A DNA stretch of 64,000 nucleotides from contig NZ_JABERI010000005.1 of assembly GCF_013004375.1 (NCBI RefSeq), positions 124,001 to 188,000 of the forward strand, read 5' to 3'. Position numbers and translations under genes: made by a program. The DNA is from Acinetobacter terrae (GTDB lineage Bacteria; Pseudomonadota; Gammaproteobacteria; Pseudomonadales; Moraxellaceae). The notes below the pieces were generated by a model. That model was not told the DNA's origin. It did no database searches and worked only from the letters and a program-made list of their open reading frames with translations. Below, piece after piece: positions 54,747 to 64,000 of this stretch (positions are counted from its first letter, which is position 1; every line of letters begins with the position of its first letter).

Positions 54747-55493
54747 ATGAAATATTCAGAATATCAACCTCGCCCCGATCTGTTAAAAGATCGCATTATC
54801 CTGATTACAGGTGCGGGCGATGGTATTGGTCGTGCAGCTGCAATTAGCTATGCCCTGCATGGGGCAACCGTCGTACTGCATGGTCGCACCTTAAACAAGC
54901 TTGAAGTCATTTATGATGAAATTGAAAGCCTGGGTGCACCACAACCGGCTATTCTGCCTTTGCAACTCTCCAGCGCCTCTCCTCGAGACTATGAGTTACT
55001 GGTCGATACTTTAGAAAAACAATTTGGTCGCTTAGATGGCATTTTGCACAATGCCGGTATTCTGGGGGAACGCACAGAACTCGCCCATTACCCGATTGAT
55101 GTCTGGGATGATGTGATGGCGGTGAATCTGCGTGCGCCATTTTTACTGACTCAAGAACTGTTACCCCTGCTACATAAAGCAGAACATGCCTCTGTGGTTT
55201 TTGCCAGTTCTGGTGTCGGTCGTGAAGCACGTGAACGTTGGGGTGCATACTCGGTATCAAAAATTGCCATTGAAGCGGTGAACAAGATTTTTGCCAAAGA
55301 AAATGTTTATCCAAATGTGCGATTTAACTGTATTAATCCGGGAGCAACACGTACTGCAATGCGTGCCAAAGCCTATCCAGATGAAGATCCGAAAACATTA
55401 GCAACACCTGAAATGATTATGCCGGCTTATCTGTATTTAATGGGTGATGACAGCTTGCATCTCAATGGTCAAAGCATTGATGCACAGGATTAA
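54747..55493 (+). CDS. YciK-family short-chain dehydrogenase/reductase
   Basis: 248 residues, Rossmann fold. Cofactor motif TGAGDGIGRAAAISYALHG; HNAGILGER (NNAG equivalent); active-site YSVSK with a Ser about 14 residues before it (VVFASSGVG). Arg in HGRTLNKLE suggests NADP. It matches YciK, a family without a settled substrate. Third gene of ubiG-gph-yciK, 33 bases after gph, with GAGGAGG as a very strong ribosome site. In pseudomonads the same trio order occurs. Confidence 0.9.
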   Translation: MKYSEYQPRPDLLKDRIILITGAGDGIGRAAAISYALHGATVVLHGRTLNKLEVIYDEIESLGAPQPAILPLQLSSASPRDYELLVDTLEKQFGRLDGILHNAGILGERTELAHYPIDVWDDVMAVNLRAPFLLTQELLPLLHKAEHASVVFASSGVGREARERWGAYSVSKIAIEAVNKIFAKENVYPNVRFNCINPGATRTAMRAKAYPDEDPKTLATPEMIMPAYLYLMGDDSLHLNGQSIDAQD

Positions 55494-55504
55494 TCCTTAA
55501 AAAG

Positions 55505-55533
55505 ATCAAAAGGGAGTCATGCTCCCTTTTGAT
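55505..55533 (+). terminator. ubiG-gph-yciK terminator
   Basis: TCAAAAGGGAG pairs with CTCCCTTTTGA. A second short hairpin (CTCTCCTTTAAGGAGAG, 55543-55559) follows and resembles part of the REP-like repeat at 25624. Confidence 0.75.
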
Positions 55534-55689
55534 TTTATCGTCTCTCCTTTAAGGAGAGAATTTTCAGATAAATAAAAACTTATAAATCGTATTTTTAAAT
55601 AACTTTCATAATAATATTCGTTTTTCCAAATCAGTAAAATAAGCCTATGCTCACTCCTATTGAAGAACACAGCATATGAGAAACAGGTT

Positions 55690-55845
55690 ATGGCTGATCA
55701 AAAACGTAAAATTGAAACCATTCGTTGTATTAAAAACTTACAGCTTTCAAATACATTGATTACAGGTCTGGATGATGCAGGACAAGCAGAAGCAATTGCA
55801 CAGGCTGTGAGCTCACTTCAAGATTTGGCTGAGCAATGGAACTAA
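55690..55845 (+). CDS. Small hypothetical protein
   Basis: 51 residues from ATG 55690 (AAACAGG upstream); a GTG- or ATG-like start at 55660 would give 61. Sequence is helical and polar: QKRKIETIRCIKNLQLSN, then GLDDAGQAEAIAQAVSSLQDLAEQWN. No signal, no membrane helix, one Cys. Composition looks like a real cytosolic protein. I do not recognise it. Confidence 0.6.
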   Translation: MADQKRKIETIRCIKNLQLSNTLITGLDDAGQAEAIAQAVSSLQDLAEQWN

Positions 55846-56140
55846 AGCAATTTTATTGAACAGTCGACATAGGCTGTTCAGGCCTTTTGCCAGAACAATT
55901 TTGAATAAATAAAAGCAATATCAAAAATTTGATACAAAGTTTTCATCAATGCCCTGTTTTTCTAGTATTTAATATCGACTATAAAATTCTTAAGATTTTT
56001 AAATCGTGAGATATTTCTGCATAATATCCTTATTATCTCTGCATTTTTTAATAAATGAGTGATTTATCTTCACAGTTTCTCTGCAATTTTTTCGTACATT
56101 AGCATTATTGAAATTAATAAATTTTCTATGAGGGTTCAAC

Positions 56141-56548
56141 ATGAAAAAGATTTTGACAATTCTGGCAATCTCTTTCAGTGCATTGATGGCAAGCAGTGTA
56201 ACCACTGCTGCCCCTCATGAGAAACACGATAAAAATCGTGGGTGGGATCAACCCCGTCATCAGCAGTCGAATAATGGTCGAGATTTTCGTGGCCATGATG
56301 ATGACGATGATCGTATGCAAGATAAACGCCGTGGTCGTGAAGAACAGGGAGTAAAACGTCTACAGCAGCATAAATGGCAAACCGGTTATGTCATGCCGCA
56401 GCATTATCGTGGTAATGGTTATAAAGTCGATTACAAAAGCCATGACTTGCCAAAACCCTCTCGTAACCAGCAGTGGTACAAAATCAATAATGACTACATT
56501 TTAGTGGATACTGATAGTAATAATATTGTGCGTATTCAAGGTTTCTAA
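56141..56548 (+). CDS. RcnB-family periplasmic protein, copy 1
   Basis: 135 residues. Signal peptide MKKILTILAISFSALMASSVTTA. A His/Asp/Arg-rich middle (NGRDFRGHDDDDDRMQDKRRGRE) could bind metal. The C-terminal RcnB motif is NQQWYKINNDYILVDTDSNNIVRI. RcnB in E. coli affects nickel/cobalt efflux, but most family members have no known role. Tandem with copy 2 (56783), each with its own terminator. Confidence 0.88.
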   Translation: MKKILTILAISFSALMASSVTTAAPHEKHDKNRGWDQPRHQQSNNGRDFRGHDDDDDRMQDKRRGREEQGVKRLQQHKWQTGYVMPQHYRGNGYKVDYKSHDLPKPSRNQQWYKINNDYILVDTDSNNIVRIQGF

Positions 56549-56568
56549 ACTCAGTTTTAAGTTCTCCA

Positions 56569-56598
56569 AGCTCAAACTCCAGTTTGAGCTTTTTTTTG
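56569..56598 (+). terminator. RcnB copy 1 terminator
   Basis: AGCTCAAACT and AGTTTGAGCT, a perfect ten-base stem around CC, then T7. Confidence 0.9.
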
Positions 56599-56782
56599 TT
56601 TTACATCCATCGTTCATTTTAACAGCAAGTCTTTAACTGCAAGCTTTTCAACATTTTACAATCTTCTTTTTTTCTCCATGAATTTCACAATTCAACTATA
56701 CAGCTCTCATTTTTTATCTCTAATTTTTAGTTAATTTAGTTTCAACGAAATAACTGTTCTCTCTGAAAATTAGGTGAAAGAT

Positions 56783-57181
56783 ATGAAAAAAATTCTAACA
56801 ACAATTGCGCTTTCTTTATCTGCATTGATGGCAACTTCAGCAATGGCAGCACCGGATCATCGTTATGATGATCATCAACGTTATAACCATGCTCCATCAA
56901 AGCCTGTAAAACAGGATGATCACCGTTGGGACAATAACAACCGTTATGACCACAATCGTTATGACAACAAACGTTATGATAATAAACGTGTAAACCCAAG
57001 TAAGGACTGGCGTACAGGTCAAAGCTTCCCACGTGTATTTAGCTCATCTAGCTATAAAGTCAGCGATCGTGAAGCACGCCGTTTACCTAATACTGGCCGT
57101 TATCAACAATGGTACAAAATCAACGGCGACTATGTCTTGGTAAATGAACGTACCGACCGTATTGTACGCATCATCAACTAA
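56783..57181 (+). CDS. RcnB-family periplasmic protein, copy 2
   Basis: 132 residues from ATG 56783 (the frame opens nine bases earlier at GTG/ATG 56774). Signal peptide MKKILTTIALSLSALMATSAMA. The middle repeats RYD(N/H)xR units: NNRYDHNRYDNKRYDNKR. The C-terminal motif QQWYKINGDYVLVNERTDRIVRII matches copy 1. The two genes probably arose by duplication and diverged mostly in the low-complexity centre. Confidence 0.88.
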   Translation: MKKILTTIALSLSALMATSAMAAPDHRYDDHQRYNHAPSKPVKQDDHRWDNNNRYDHNRYDNKRYDNKRVNPSKDWRTGQSFPRVFSSSSYKVSDREARRLPNTGRYQQWYKINGDYVLVNERTDRIVRIIN

Positions 57182-57208
57182 AATCTGGTTTAAGTTTCCT
57201 CTTCCCTA

Positions 57209-57244
57209 AAAAAACACCTGAATTCGATTCAGGTGTTTTTTTAT
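57209..57244 (+). terminator. RcnB copy 2 terminator
   Basis: CACCTGAAT and ATTCAGGTG around TCG, with T run. Confidence 0.9.
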
Positions 57245-57312
57245 TTTTAGCTTCCCCTCAATCATTTTTTGATTAGAATCAGAGAAGGAAATTTTTTAAT
57301 TTTGAGATAGGT

Positions 57313-58665
57313 ATGCAAACGAATTCATCTGAAACATCACAAAGCACAACTTTGCAATATGTGCATTGGTTTCGACATTCTGCGCCTTATATCAATGCTC
57401 ACCGCAATAAAACCTTTGTTATTATGTTTGATGGTGAAGCGGTTCAACATGAAAATTTCCAGCATATTATTCATGACATTGCCCTACTGCACTCTTTAGG
57501 CATTCGTCTGATTCTGGTTCATGGTGCACGTTCACAGATCAATCAGAACTTAAAAGCCAGTGGCATTCAAACGCCATTTCATAATCATCGTCGTATTACC
57601 ACGCGCGAATCTTTAAGTTGCGTGATGAATGCCGTAGGTTCTATCCGTTTGCAAATTGAAGCGCTGCTGTCGATGGGGCTTGCCAACTCACCGATGTACG
57701 GCGCACGTATTGATGTCATCTCAGGCAATTTTGTCACTGCAAAACCTTATGGCATTCGTGATGGTGTGGATTTTCAGCTCACTGGTGAATTACGTACCGT
57801 GGATACCGATGCAATTCAACGCCATCTTAAAAATCATAATATTGTATTGCTCGGCCCAACCGGTTATTCCAACACAGGTGAAGTGTTTAACCTGGTCGCT
57901 GAAGAAGTCGCCACCAATACCGCTATTTTGCTTAAAGCGGACAAGTTGATTTTCTTGGGTAAACAACAAGGCCTGGTGAATGAATTCGGGCAATTGCAAC
58001 GTGAAATTCCCCCTCATCAGCTCGATCAGCACATTTTGCAATATCAGGACTCCAATCCAGATATTGCTTTGCAGTTACGCGGTGCAAAGAATGCCTCACT
58101 GCAAGGCGTGCGTCGTGTGCATCTGATTTCTTATACTTATGATGGCGCATTGCTGGAAGAACTGTTCACCCGTGACGGTGCAGGCACCATGATGACCGAT
58201 GCACATTATGAAGAGGTTCGTACTGCAAATATTCAGGATGTCGGTGGTCTGATGAATTTGCTTCGCCCACTCGAAGAAGAAGGCATTCTGGTGTATCGCT
58301 CACGTGAACGATTAGAAAGTGAAATTGAGCAATTTTCTGTGATTGAACGGGATGGCATGATTTTAGCCTGTGCCGCGCTGTATCCGATTCCAACTTCAGC
58401 CCATGAAATTAAATCGGCGGAGATCGCTTGTGTCGCGGTAGATCCAACCTATCGCAAGTCCAACCGTGGTAGCCAGATTTTGCATTATCTGGAAGACAAA
58501 GCCAAAAATTTGGGCATTCAACAACTGTTTGTACTGACCACACGTACCGCGCACTGGTTTGTCGAGCATGGCTTTGAACCCGCGAGTGTCGATGATCTGC
58601 CGAATGCACGTCAGGCGCTGTATAACTACCAACGTAACTCATTGGTGTTCAAAAAGTCACTTTAA
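57313..58665 (+). CDS. argA: Amino-acid N-acetyltransferase ArgA
   Basis: Makes N-acetylglutamate from glutamate and acetyl-CoA, first step of arginine synthesis. 450 residues in two domains: an amino-acid-kinase-like domain (about 25-285; LILVHGARSQINQNL, TGELRTVDTDAI, LLGPTGYSNTGEVFNL), which carries arginine feedback, and a GNAT domain (about 300-450; IACVAVDPTYRKSNRGSQILHYLEDKA). Classical long form. argS, also in this window, is unlinked. The stop lies within its terminator loop. Confidence 0.96.
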   Translation: MQTNSSETSQSTTLQYVHWFRHSAPYINAHRNKTFVIMFDGEAVQHENFQHIIHDIALLHSLGIRLILVHGARSQINQNLKASGIQTPFHNHRRITTRESLSCVMNAVGSIRLQIEALLSMGLANSPMYGARIDVISGNFVTAKPYGIRDGVDFQLTGELRTVDTDAIQRHLKNHNIVLLGPTGYSNTGEVFNLVAEEVATNTAILLKADKLIFLGKQQGLVNEFGQLQREIPPHQLDQHILQYQDSNPDIALQLRGAKNASLQGVRRVHLISYTYDGALLEELFTRDGAGTMMTDAHYEEVRTANIQDVGGLMNLLRPLEEEGILVYRSRERLESEIEQFSVIERDGMILACAALYPIPTSAHEIKSAEIACVAVDPTYRKSNRGSQILHYLEDKAKNLGIQQLFVLTTRTAHWFVEHGFEPASVDDLPNARQALYNYQRNSLVFKKSL

Positions 58666-58678
58666 AGTGGCTTTTTTT
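58651..58678 (+). terminator. argA terminator overlapping its stop codon
   Basis: AAAAAGTCACTT pairs with AAGTGGCTTTTT (one G-U), T run behind. The TAA at 58663-58665 is in the stem-loop. Confidence 0.8.
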
Positions 58679-58994
58679 ATGCTTGTTATATCTTTATTTT
58701 TTATATCTTTATCTATGCTTTTGTGAAATTTGTGACAATTTGCTTATGCAGTTTTTGCATAACTTTATAACAGTATGATCTTTAAAATTAAATTAAATTA
58801 ATATCAACAACTTAAACAATTAAAACAGCCTATTTTATTTTTCTTATAAATCACATTTTTACATAAGTTTTTCTTTTTTTTATTTATCTTTTTTCCTCAT
58901 TAAGAATTCCTATTTTTTTATTTTTTTCGAAAAAGATAAAGCTTTAGCTTATGTGTTCAATATTCAACACTTCATTGTTGCGGAGCACACATTC
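58679..58994. other. AT-rich leader of the ssu operon
   Basis: About 315 bases of very AT-rich DNA with T and A tracts (58860-58935). A ten-base palindrome TAAAGCTTTA lies about 55 bases before the first ssu gene. LysR-type sulfur regulators (CysB/Cbl) would be expected to act here, but I cannot assign a site. Confidence 0.5.
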
Positions 58995-59957
58995 ATGAGC
59001 GCCATTCAAGCAAAATTCTGGGCGAAATCGCTGGTCCTTTCTTCAGTAGTTGCTGGCGCAATGATGATGTCAGGTTGTGGCAAAAAAGAAGCTGAAACGG
59101 TAACTTTAAATATCGGTTTCCAAAAATATGGCTTGTTACCGATTATTAAAGAACGTGGCACTTTAGAAACAGCATTGAAAGACCAAGGCGTCAATGTGAA
59201 ATGGGTCGAATTCCCTGCAGGTCCACAATTGCTTGAAGGTTTAAATGTCGGCAGTGTTTCCTTGGGTGAAGCAGGTGAAGCGCCTCCTATTTTTGCTCAG
59301 GCAGCCAATTCGAATCTGGTTTATATCGCTAACCAACCGGAAGCGCCTAAAGCTGAAGCGTTAATTGTACAAAAAGATTCAGCCATTCAAAGTATTCAGG
59401 ATTTAAAAGGTAAACGTGTTGTCCTGAATAAAGGCTCAAACGTGCATTACTTATTACTCAAATTATTAGAAGCCAACAATCTGAAACTGGATGACATCCA
59501 AGTGGTGTATTTACCGCCTTCTGATGCACGTGCTGCTTTTGAAAAAGGTGCAGTGGATGCCTGGGTGATTTGGGATCCGTTCTTTGCAGCTGCTGAACAG
59601 CAGATTGGTGCCCGTATCATTGCCACAGGTGAAAACTTGGTCAGCAATCATCAGTTCTATTTGGCAGACCGTAAATTTGCCGAACAACATCCAGATGTAC
59701 TTAAAGCTGTAGTCAATGAATTAAACACCACCACACAATGGGTGTCACAGCATCAAGACGAAGCAGCCAAACTTTTGGAAAAACCAACAGGACTCTCTAA
59801 CGACATCCTGAAAACATCCATTTCCCGTATGGGCTTTGGCGTGCAACCGATTTCAAACGACGTGGTTAAACAGCAGCAATATGTTGCCGATGCATTCTAT
59901 AACCAGAAACTTATTCCAAACAAAATCAATATTCAATCCGCAATTTTAGCGAAGTAA
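58995..59957 (+). CDS. Aliphatic sulfonate ABC transporter substrate-binding lipoprotein (SsuA-like, copy 1)
   Basis: 320 residues from ATG 58995. The signal peptide ends in a lipobox, MMMSGCGKK, so it is anchored by lipid. The SsuA/NMT1 core follows: LNIGFQKYGLLPIIKERGTLE, VKWVEFPAGPQLLEGLNVGSVSLGEAGEAPPIFAQA, and DARAAFEKGAVDAWVIWDPFFAAAEQ. Binds alkanesulfonates or related compounds for the SsuBC importer. First gene of the operon; copy 2 follows 25 bases on. Confidence 0.88.
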   Translation: MSAIQAKFWAKSLVLSSVVAGAMMMSGCGKKEAETVTLNIGFQKYGLLPIIKERGTLETALKDQGVNVKWVEFPAGPQLLEGLNVGSVSLGEAGEAPPIFAQAANSNLVYIANQPEAPKAEALIVQKDSAIQSIQDLKGKRVVLNKGSNVHYLLLKLLEANNLKLDDIQVVYLPPSDARAAFEKGAVDAWVIWDPFFAAAEQQIGARIIATGENLVSNHQFYLADRKFAEQHPDVLKAVVNELNTTTQWVSQHQDEAAKLLEKPTGLSNDILKTSISRMGFGVQPISNDVVKQQQYVADAFYNQKLIPNKINIQSAILAK

Positions 59958-59982
59958 TGACACAACAATAGAGGACTCGACC

Positions 59983-60975
59983 ATGACTCAACATCAGCAA
60001 GATAACAAAGCGATTACCTGGTTTAAAATATCCAGTCATGGCATGAATGCCATGTTAATTGCTTGCGCGATGTTGGGTTCGAGTGCTGCTTTGGCTGTGG
60101 ATCCTTCTGTAAAACAGCTACGCGTGGGCTATCAAAAAGCTTCGGTCAATCTGGTGATTGCCAAACAACAGAAGCTGTTTGAACAGGAATTTCCAAACGC
60201 AAAAATTTCATGGAATGAATTTCCGGGTGGTCCGCAAATTTTAGAAGCACTGGCTGTCGGTTCTATTGATATCGGTGCTACAGGCGATACACCTCCTGTA
60301 TACGCTCAGGCGGGCAACAAGCCATTGCATTATTTTGCTTATGAAACCGCCAAGCATTTGGCTTCTGCCATTTTGGTGCCCAGAAATTCCAAAATCATCC
60401 AACTTAGTCAGCTAAAGGGTAAACGCATTGGGGTTCACCGTGGTTCAAGCTCACATTATTTATTGGTGCAAGCTGTACGCAAAGCAGGTTTGCAATGGAC
60501 CGATATTCAACCGATCTGGTTAAGTCCTGCAGATGCACGCGCTGCTTTCCAAAAAGGTGCCATTGATGCATGGGCCATTTGGGATCCCTACTATGCTTCG
60601 GCTCAAGTTGAAGATAAAGCCAAAGTACTGGCTTCAGGTCAGGGCTTAAGTCCCAATTACACGTTTTATTTAGCTTCAGGTGATTTAGTTAAAAATCACC
60701 CTCAGGCATTAAAAGGCATTATCAAGCAAGTAAACGTTGCGGATAAATGGGTACAAAGCAACAAGGCTGCAACTGCAACCCTATTTGCCCAAAGTACAGG
60801 TCTGAAACTGAATGTCAGCCAGACCTTTATCCAGCGTCGTCCTAATCCATCAAGTGCTGCACTACTTACTCAAAAAGTGATCGCAGATCAGCAAGAACTC
60901 GCGAACCGTTTTAGCGAACTCAAAATCATTCCGAAATCTATCCACATTCAGCAAGCCGTTTGGGCAGGCAAATAA
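59983..60975 (+). CDS. ssuA: Aliphatic sulfonate ABC transporter substrate-binding protein SsuA, copy 2
   Basis: 330 residues with a long N-region signal peptide cleaved near SSAALAVD; no lipobox, so soluble in the periplasm. Core: [59 protein letters not shown], and [25 protein letters not shown]. Clearly related to copy 1 but with EFPGGPQ and TGDTPP as in canonical SsuA. The two may differ in preferred sulfonate. Confidence 0.9.
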   Translation: MTQHQQDNKAITWFKISSHGMNAMLIACAMLGSSAALAVDPSVKQLRVGYQKASVNLVIAKQQKLFEQEFPNAKISWNEFPGGPQILEALAVGSIDIGATGDTPPVYAQAGNKPLHYFAYETAKHLASAILVPRNSKIIQLSQLKGKRIGVHRGSSSHYLLVQAVRKAGLQWTDIQPIWLSPADARAAFQKGAIDAWAIWDPYYASAQVEDKAKVLASGQGLSPNYTFYLASGDLVKNHPQALKGIIKQVNVADKWVQSNKAATATLFAQSTGLKLNVSQTFIQRRPNPSSAALLTQKVIADQQELANRFSELKIIPKSIHIQQAVWAGK

Positions 60976-60991
60976 TCTAAGGATCAAAGCA

Positions 60992-62167
60992 ATGAAAATT
61001 TTCTGGTTTATTCCTACGCATGGTGACAGTCGCTATTTAGGCACAAGCAAAGGCGCGCGTCAGGTCGATCATGCTTATATGAAACAGATTGCCGTAGCCG
61101 TAGATAACTTAGGTTACGAAGGCGTACTGATTCCAACGGGTCGTTCGTGTGAAGATCCGTGGATTACTGCTGCAAGCCTGATTGATGCAACCAAAAATTT
61201 AAAATTCCTGGTCGCTTTACGTCCAGGGGTAACCACTCCTGCTCTTGCTGCGCGTATGGCGGCAACTTTTGACCGTTTATCCAATGGTCGTGTATTGCTT
61301 AACCTGGTAACAGGTGGTGACGAGCAAGAGCTGAAAGGTGACGGTGTCTATGAAGACCATGCAACACGTTACCAAACAGCGGCTGAATACACCAAAATTT
61401 GGCGTGAAATTTTAACCCGCTCGCATACAGGTGAATCGTTTACTTTCCACGGCGACCGCTTACAAGTCGATGATGCAAAACTGCTTTATCCACCGGTGCA
61501 GAAACCATATCCACCCCTTTGGTTTGGCGGTTCTTCTGATGCTGCAATCGAGCTTGCTGCAGAACAGGTTGACACTTATTTAACTTGGGGTGAGCCACCA
61601 GCAGCGGTAAAAGAAAAAGTTGAAACCATGCGTGCTAAAGCTACTGCACGTGGTCGTACTTTGAATTACGGTATTCGCTTGCACGTGATTGTGCGTGAAA
61701 CCAATGAACAGGCATGGGCTGCTGCTGAAGAACTGATTCAATATGTTGATGATGCCACTATTCAAGCAGCACAAAAGAAATTCAAACAAATGGATTCGGT
61801 GGGTCAACGTCGCATGGCTGAACTGCATAATGGCGATCGTACCAAACTTGAAGTGTCTCCGAACCTTTGGGCAGGCGTAGGTCTTGTTCGTGGCGGTGCA
61901 GGTACAGCATTGGTCGGTGATCCACAAACAGTGGCAGACCGCATTCAAGAATATGCTGATTTGGGTATTGATACCTTTATTTTCTCAGGCTATCCACATC
62001 TTGAAGAATCGATTCGTTTTGCTGAACTGGTGTTCCCACTGCTTCCATTAGAAACCCGTCAAAAACTGGCGCAACCCAATTTGACCGGTCCTTTTGGTGA
62101 AATCGTGGCAAATAACTACGTGCCAGATGAGGCGAAAAAAGAAGTGAAAACTCAGGAGCCGGCTTAA
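60992..62167 (+). CDS. ssuD: FMNH2-dependent alkanesulfonate monooxygenase SsuD
   Basis: Cleaves alkanesulfonates to aldehyde and sulfite with O2 and reduced FMN, supplying sulfur when sulfate is scarce. 391 residues, luciferase-like TIM barrel. Start [17 protein letters not shown] is diagnostic; [11 protein letters not shown] holds the active-site Cys, and [24 protein letters not shown] and [19 protein letters not shown] follow. It needs reduced flavin from SsuE, which is not encoded in this window. Its TAA overlaps the ATG of ssuC by one base. Confidence 0.97.
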   Translation: MKIFWFIPTHGDSRYLGTSKGARQVDHAYMKQIAVAVDNLGYEGVLIPTGRSCEDPWITAASLIDATKNLKFLVALRPGVTTPALAARMAATFDRLSNGRVLLNLVTGGDEQELKGDGVYEDHATRYQTAAEYTKIWREILTRSHTGESFTFHGDRLQVDDAKLLYPPVQKPYPPLWFGGSSDAAIELAAEQVDTYLTWGEPPAAVKEKVETMRAKATARGRTLNYGIRLHVIVRETNEQAWAAAEELIQYVDDATIQAAQKKFKQMDSVGQRRMAELHNGDRTKLEVSPNLWAGVGLVRGGAGTALVGDPQTVADRIQEYADLGIDTFIFSGYPHLEESIRFAELVFPLLPLETRQKLAQPNLTGPFGEIVANNYVPDEAKKEVKTQEPA

Positions 62168-62982
62168 TGAGTAAAAGCATTTCTGCTGAATCCTTGGCAA
62201 AAACTAAGGTTTCACGTGGAACACAATTTGGGCAGCATTTACTGCCCTGGTTATTCCCGATCGCACTGATCGCGATTTGGCAAATTGCATCCAGCACCGG
62301 TGTTTTAGAAAGCCGTATTCTGCCTGCACCGAGTGCTGTGGTAAGCGCATTCTGGCATCTGTCGATCACGGGTGAGCTTTGGCAACACGTTAAAGTCAGT
62401 GCGGGACGTGCCTTACTCGGCTTATTCGTGGGTGGTGGCTTAGGTCTATTACTGGGCTTGCTAAATGGCTCTTCTAAAATGGCATCGACCCTGCTCGATA
62501 CCACCTTGCAAATGATCCGTAACATTCCAGCCTTGGCTTTAATTCCTTTGGTGATTCTATGGTTTGGGATTGATGAATCAGCCAAACTATTTTTAGTTGC
62601 TGTCGGTGTATTCTTCCCGATTTATATCAACACCTATCATGGAATTCGCTCGGTCGACCCACAACTCATCGAGATGGGTAAAAGCTATGGTCTAACCCGC
62701 TGGCAGTTATACAAAGAAATTATTTTACCGGGTGCCATGCCGTCCATTCTTGTCGGTTTACGCTTTGCATTGGGTCTGGTTTGGGTGTTGCTTATTGTTG
62801 CAGAAACCATTTCCGCACAATCAGGCATTGGCTACATGACCATGAACGCGCGTGAATTTTTACAAACCGATGTCGTATTAGTGGGGATTTTGCTCTACGC
62901 CCTGCTTGGAAAATTGGCCGATGTATTGGCAGTAGGCTTAGAAAAATACTTACTGCGTTGGCATGCTGGATATCAAAAATAA
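62167..62982 (+). CDS. ssuC: Sulfonate ABC transporter permease SsuC
   Basis: Inner-membrane channel of the importer, 271 residues with about six membrane helices (first at LLPWLFPIALIAIWQIA). The EAA loop for SsuB contact is EMGKSYGLTRWQLYKEIILPGAMPSILVGLR (key residues G-P-GAMPS). NIPALALIPLVILWFGIDE is typical of the SsuC/TauC group. Confidence 0.95.
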   Translation: MSKSISAESLAKTKVSRGTQFGQHLLPWLFPIALIAIWQIASSTGVLESRILPAPSAVVSAFWHLSITGELWQHVKVSAGRALLGLFVGGGLGLLLGLLNGSSKMASTLLDTTLQMIRNIPALALIPLVILWFGIDESAKLFLVAVGVFFPIYINTYHGIRSVDPQLIEMGKSYGLTRWQLYKEIILPGAMPSILVGLRFALGLVWVLLIVAETISAQSGIGYMTMNAREFLQTDVVLVGILLYALLGKLADVLAVGLEKYLLRWHAGYQK

Positions 62983-62992
62983 GGAATAAGTC

Positions 62993-63802
62993 ATGACTGA
63001 TTTAAGTATAGGGCGACATGTAGCTGAAGATCCGACTGCACCAGAACAGCCTGCAACTGCAGATATCAATCCAACGGCGGTGGTCGGTGCAGAAATTCTG
63101 ATTGAGCAACTGCATAAATTCTATGCTGATGTAACGGTTCTAGAAGATTTAGACCTGCATATTCAACCAGGTGAATTCCTTGCCATTGTTGGGCGTAGCG
63201 GATGTGGTAAAAGTACCCTGCTTCGTCTGATAGCGGATTTAGACCAACCCAGCTATGGTGAAATCAAGTTTAAATCGGCACGACATATTCGCGAAGGCAT
63301 TACCAGTGATGATATCCGTGTCATGTTCCAGGACCCGCGACTTTTGCCGTGGCGTAGCATTGAACAAAATGTCCAATTGGGTTTAGCCAAAGAGCATCAA
63401 GGCAATGCCTCTGCCCTGTTAGAAAAAGTCGGATTGAAAGAGAAAGCCGGATTGTGGCCTTCACAACTTTCAGGTGGTCAGCGTCAGCGTACTGCGCTTG
63501 CACGTGCATTGTCACATAAGCCTCGCATCTTGCTGTTAGATGAGCCACTCGGTGCACTGGATGCTTTAACTCGTTTAGACATGCAGAGCCTGATTGAAAA
63601 ACTCTGGCATGAGCAAGGCTTTACCGCCATTTTGGTGACCCATGATGTCAGTGAAGCAGTACAACTGGCCGATCGAATTATTTTGCTCGATAAAGGGCAT
63701 ATCGCTAAACAATTTAAAGTGGATTTGGCACGACCACGTAAAAAAGATTACGCTTTTACCGAATTAGAGCAACAAGTTCTCAATGCTGTATTGGCGACAT
63801 GA
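62993..63802 (+). CDS. ssuB: Sulfonate ABC transporter ATP-binding protein SsuB
   Basis: ATPase of the importer, 269 residues. Walker [15 protein letters not shown]-loop [10 protein letters not shown], signature [15 protein letters not shown], Walker [13 protein letters not shown], switch His in [10 protein letters not shown]. The first 35 residues are a polar extension before [17 protein letters not shown]. Last gene of the operon, ten bases after ssuC. Confidence 0.96.
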   Translation: MTDLSIGRHVAEDPTAPEQPATADINPTAVVGAEILIEQLHKFYADVTVLEDLDLHIQPGEFLAIVGRSGCGKSTLLRLIADLDQPSYGEIKFKSARHIREGITSDDIRVMFQDPRLLPWRSIEQNVQLGLAKEHQGNASALLEKVGLKEKAGLWPSQLSGGQRQRTALARALSHKPRILLLDEPLGALDALTRLDMQSLIEKLWHEQGFTAILVTHDVSEAVQLADRIILLDKGHIAKQFKVDLARPRKKDYAFTELEQQVLNAVLAT

Positions 63803-63814
63803 TTTTTTACATTT

Positions 63815-63853
63815 GAAATGAGCACATTCTGACAATCGGTTTGGGCTCATTTC
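63815..63853 (+). terminator. ssu operon terminator candidate
   Basis: GAAATGAGC (63815-63823) pairs with GCTCATTTC (63845-63853) with a 21-base loop; no strong T run follows, so termination is tentative. The remaining bases to 64000 are AT-rich with no gene visible. Confidence 0.5.
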
Positions 63854-64000
63854 ATGATGATGTGGTGTAAACCTCATCTTATTCTTAAATTAATTTAATC
63901 ATTCATTTATCAATCTAATGTTTAACTTAAGTGTTCAAAAAAATACAAAAAAAAATCAATCTTATTGAATTATTTAACGATCTTTATTGCGCTACTTTAT

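Noticed and set aside
54949-55314. 121-residue frame opposite yciK
   Set aside because: Antisense shadow of an intact SDR gene, rich in His and Ser as such shadows often are.
61977-62585. 202-residue frame opposite ssuD/ssuC
   Set aside because: Antisense to two well-conserved genes; no family features.

Overview
The window reads as chromosomal DNA of an Acinetobacter species (Gammaproteobacteria, Moraxellaceae). It is AT-rich. It carries the divergent pyrE/crc pair, yqiA-parE, a Crc-type catabolite regulator with a full EEP-type active site, a desT-desC-desB lipid desaturation locus, a DUF1328 micro-protein, a nucleoside-channel OmpK/Tsx porin, and the intergenic hairpin repeats common in that genus. 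I see no rRNA, tRNA, CRISPR array, prophage or intact insertion sequence. Almost everything is core or housekeeping content, so the less ordinary signals lie between genes and in a few decayed genes. Genus assignment rests on recognition of protein sequences, not on a search.

Layout. 1-10.7 kb: pyrE, crc, a GGA-rich structured RNA candidate, a Spx/ArsC-like protein, DUF2147, an esterase, azoR, a membrane diguanylate cyclase, and a four-gene minus-strand run (ankyrin protein, outer-membrane barrel, dsbD, GST), then hpf. 11-19.6 kb: OmpK/Tsx porin, GNAT acetyltransferase, a PLD-like protein, parE with yqiA, a lipase-like hydrolase, and gshA-dsbB. 19.8-30.6 kb: DUF924, a lipoprotein, DUF445, a hairpin repeat, DUF2798, argS with a SPOR protein, psd with a rhodanese, pncB, dtd, an SCP2 protein and a small membrane protein. 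31-41 kb: serB divergent from a membrane protein, a BASS transporter, pncA, an aromatic-acid MFS carrier, dapA with a BamC-like lipoprotein and purC, and rarA. 41.6-49.2 kb: a GGDEF-EAL gene broken by a stop and a frameshift, a YcgN-like protein, DUF1328, murJ, ampD, nadC, a frameshifted micro-protein and rph. 49.3-58.7 kb: desB-desC with divergent desT, dsbA divergent from ubiG-gph-yciK, a 51-residue protein, two tandem RcnB-family genes and argA. 59-63.8 kb: an alkanesulfonate operon with two binding proteins, ssuD, ssuC and ssuB.

How genes work together. The window holds three parts of disulfide metabolism (DsbA, DsbB, DsbD) plus gshA and a GST. It holds three genes of NAD supply (pncB, pncA, nadC) and a complete sulfonate uptake and cleavage operon lacking only the flavin reductase. 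The desT/desCB locus has three operator-like palindromes in its divergent promoter. A fourth, nearly perfect copy stands alone at 1766-1785 behind crc, close upstream of the GGA-rich RNA candidate. GGA-in-loop hairpins occur at 1858-2016 (plus strand) and 22511-22557 (minus strand). They resemble CsrA/RsmA target sites and are the signals I would look at first. I found no clearly new multi-gene system.
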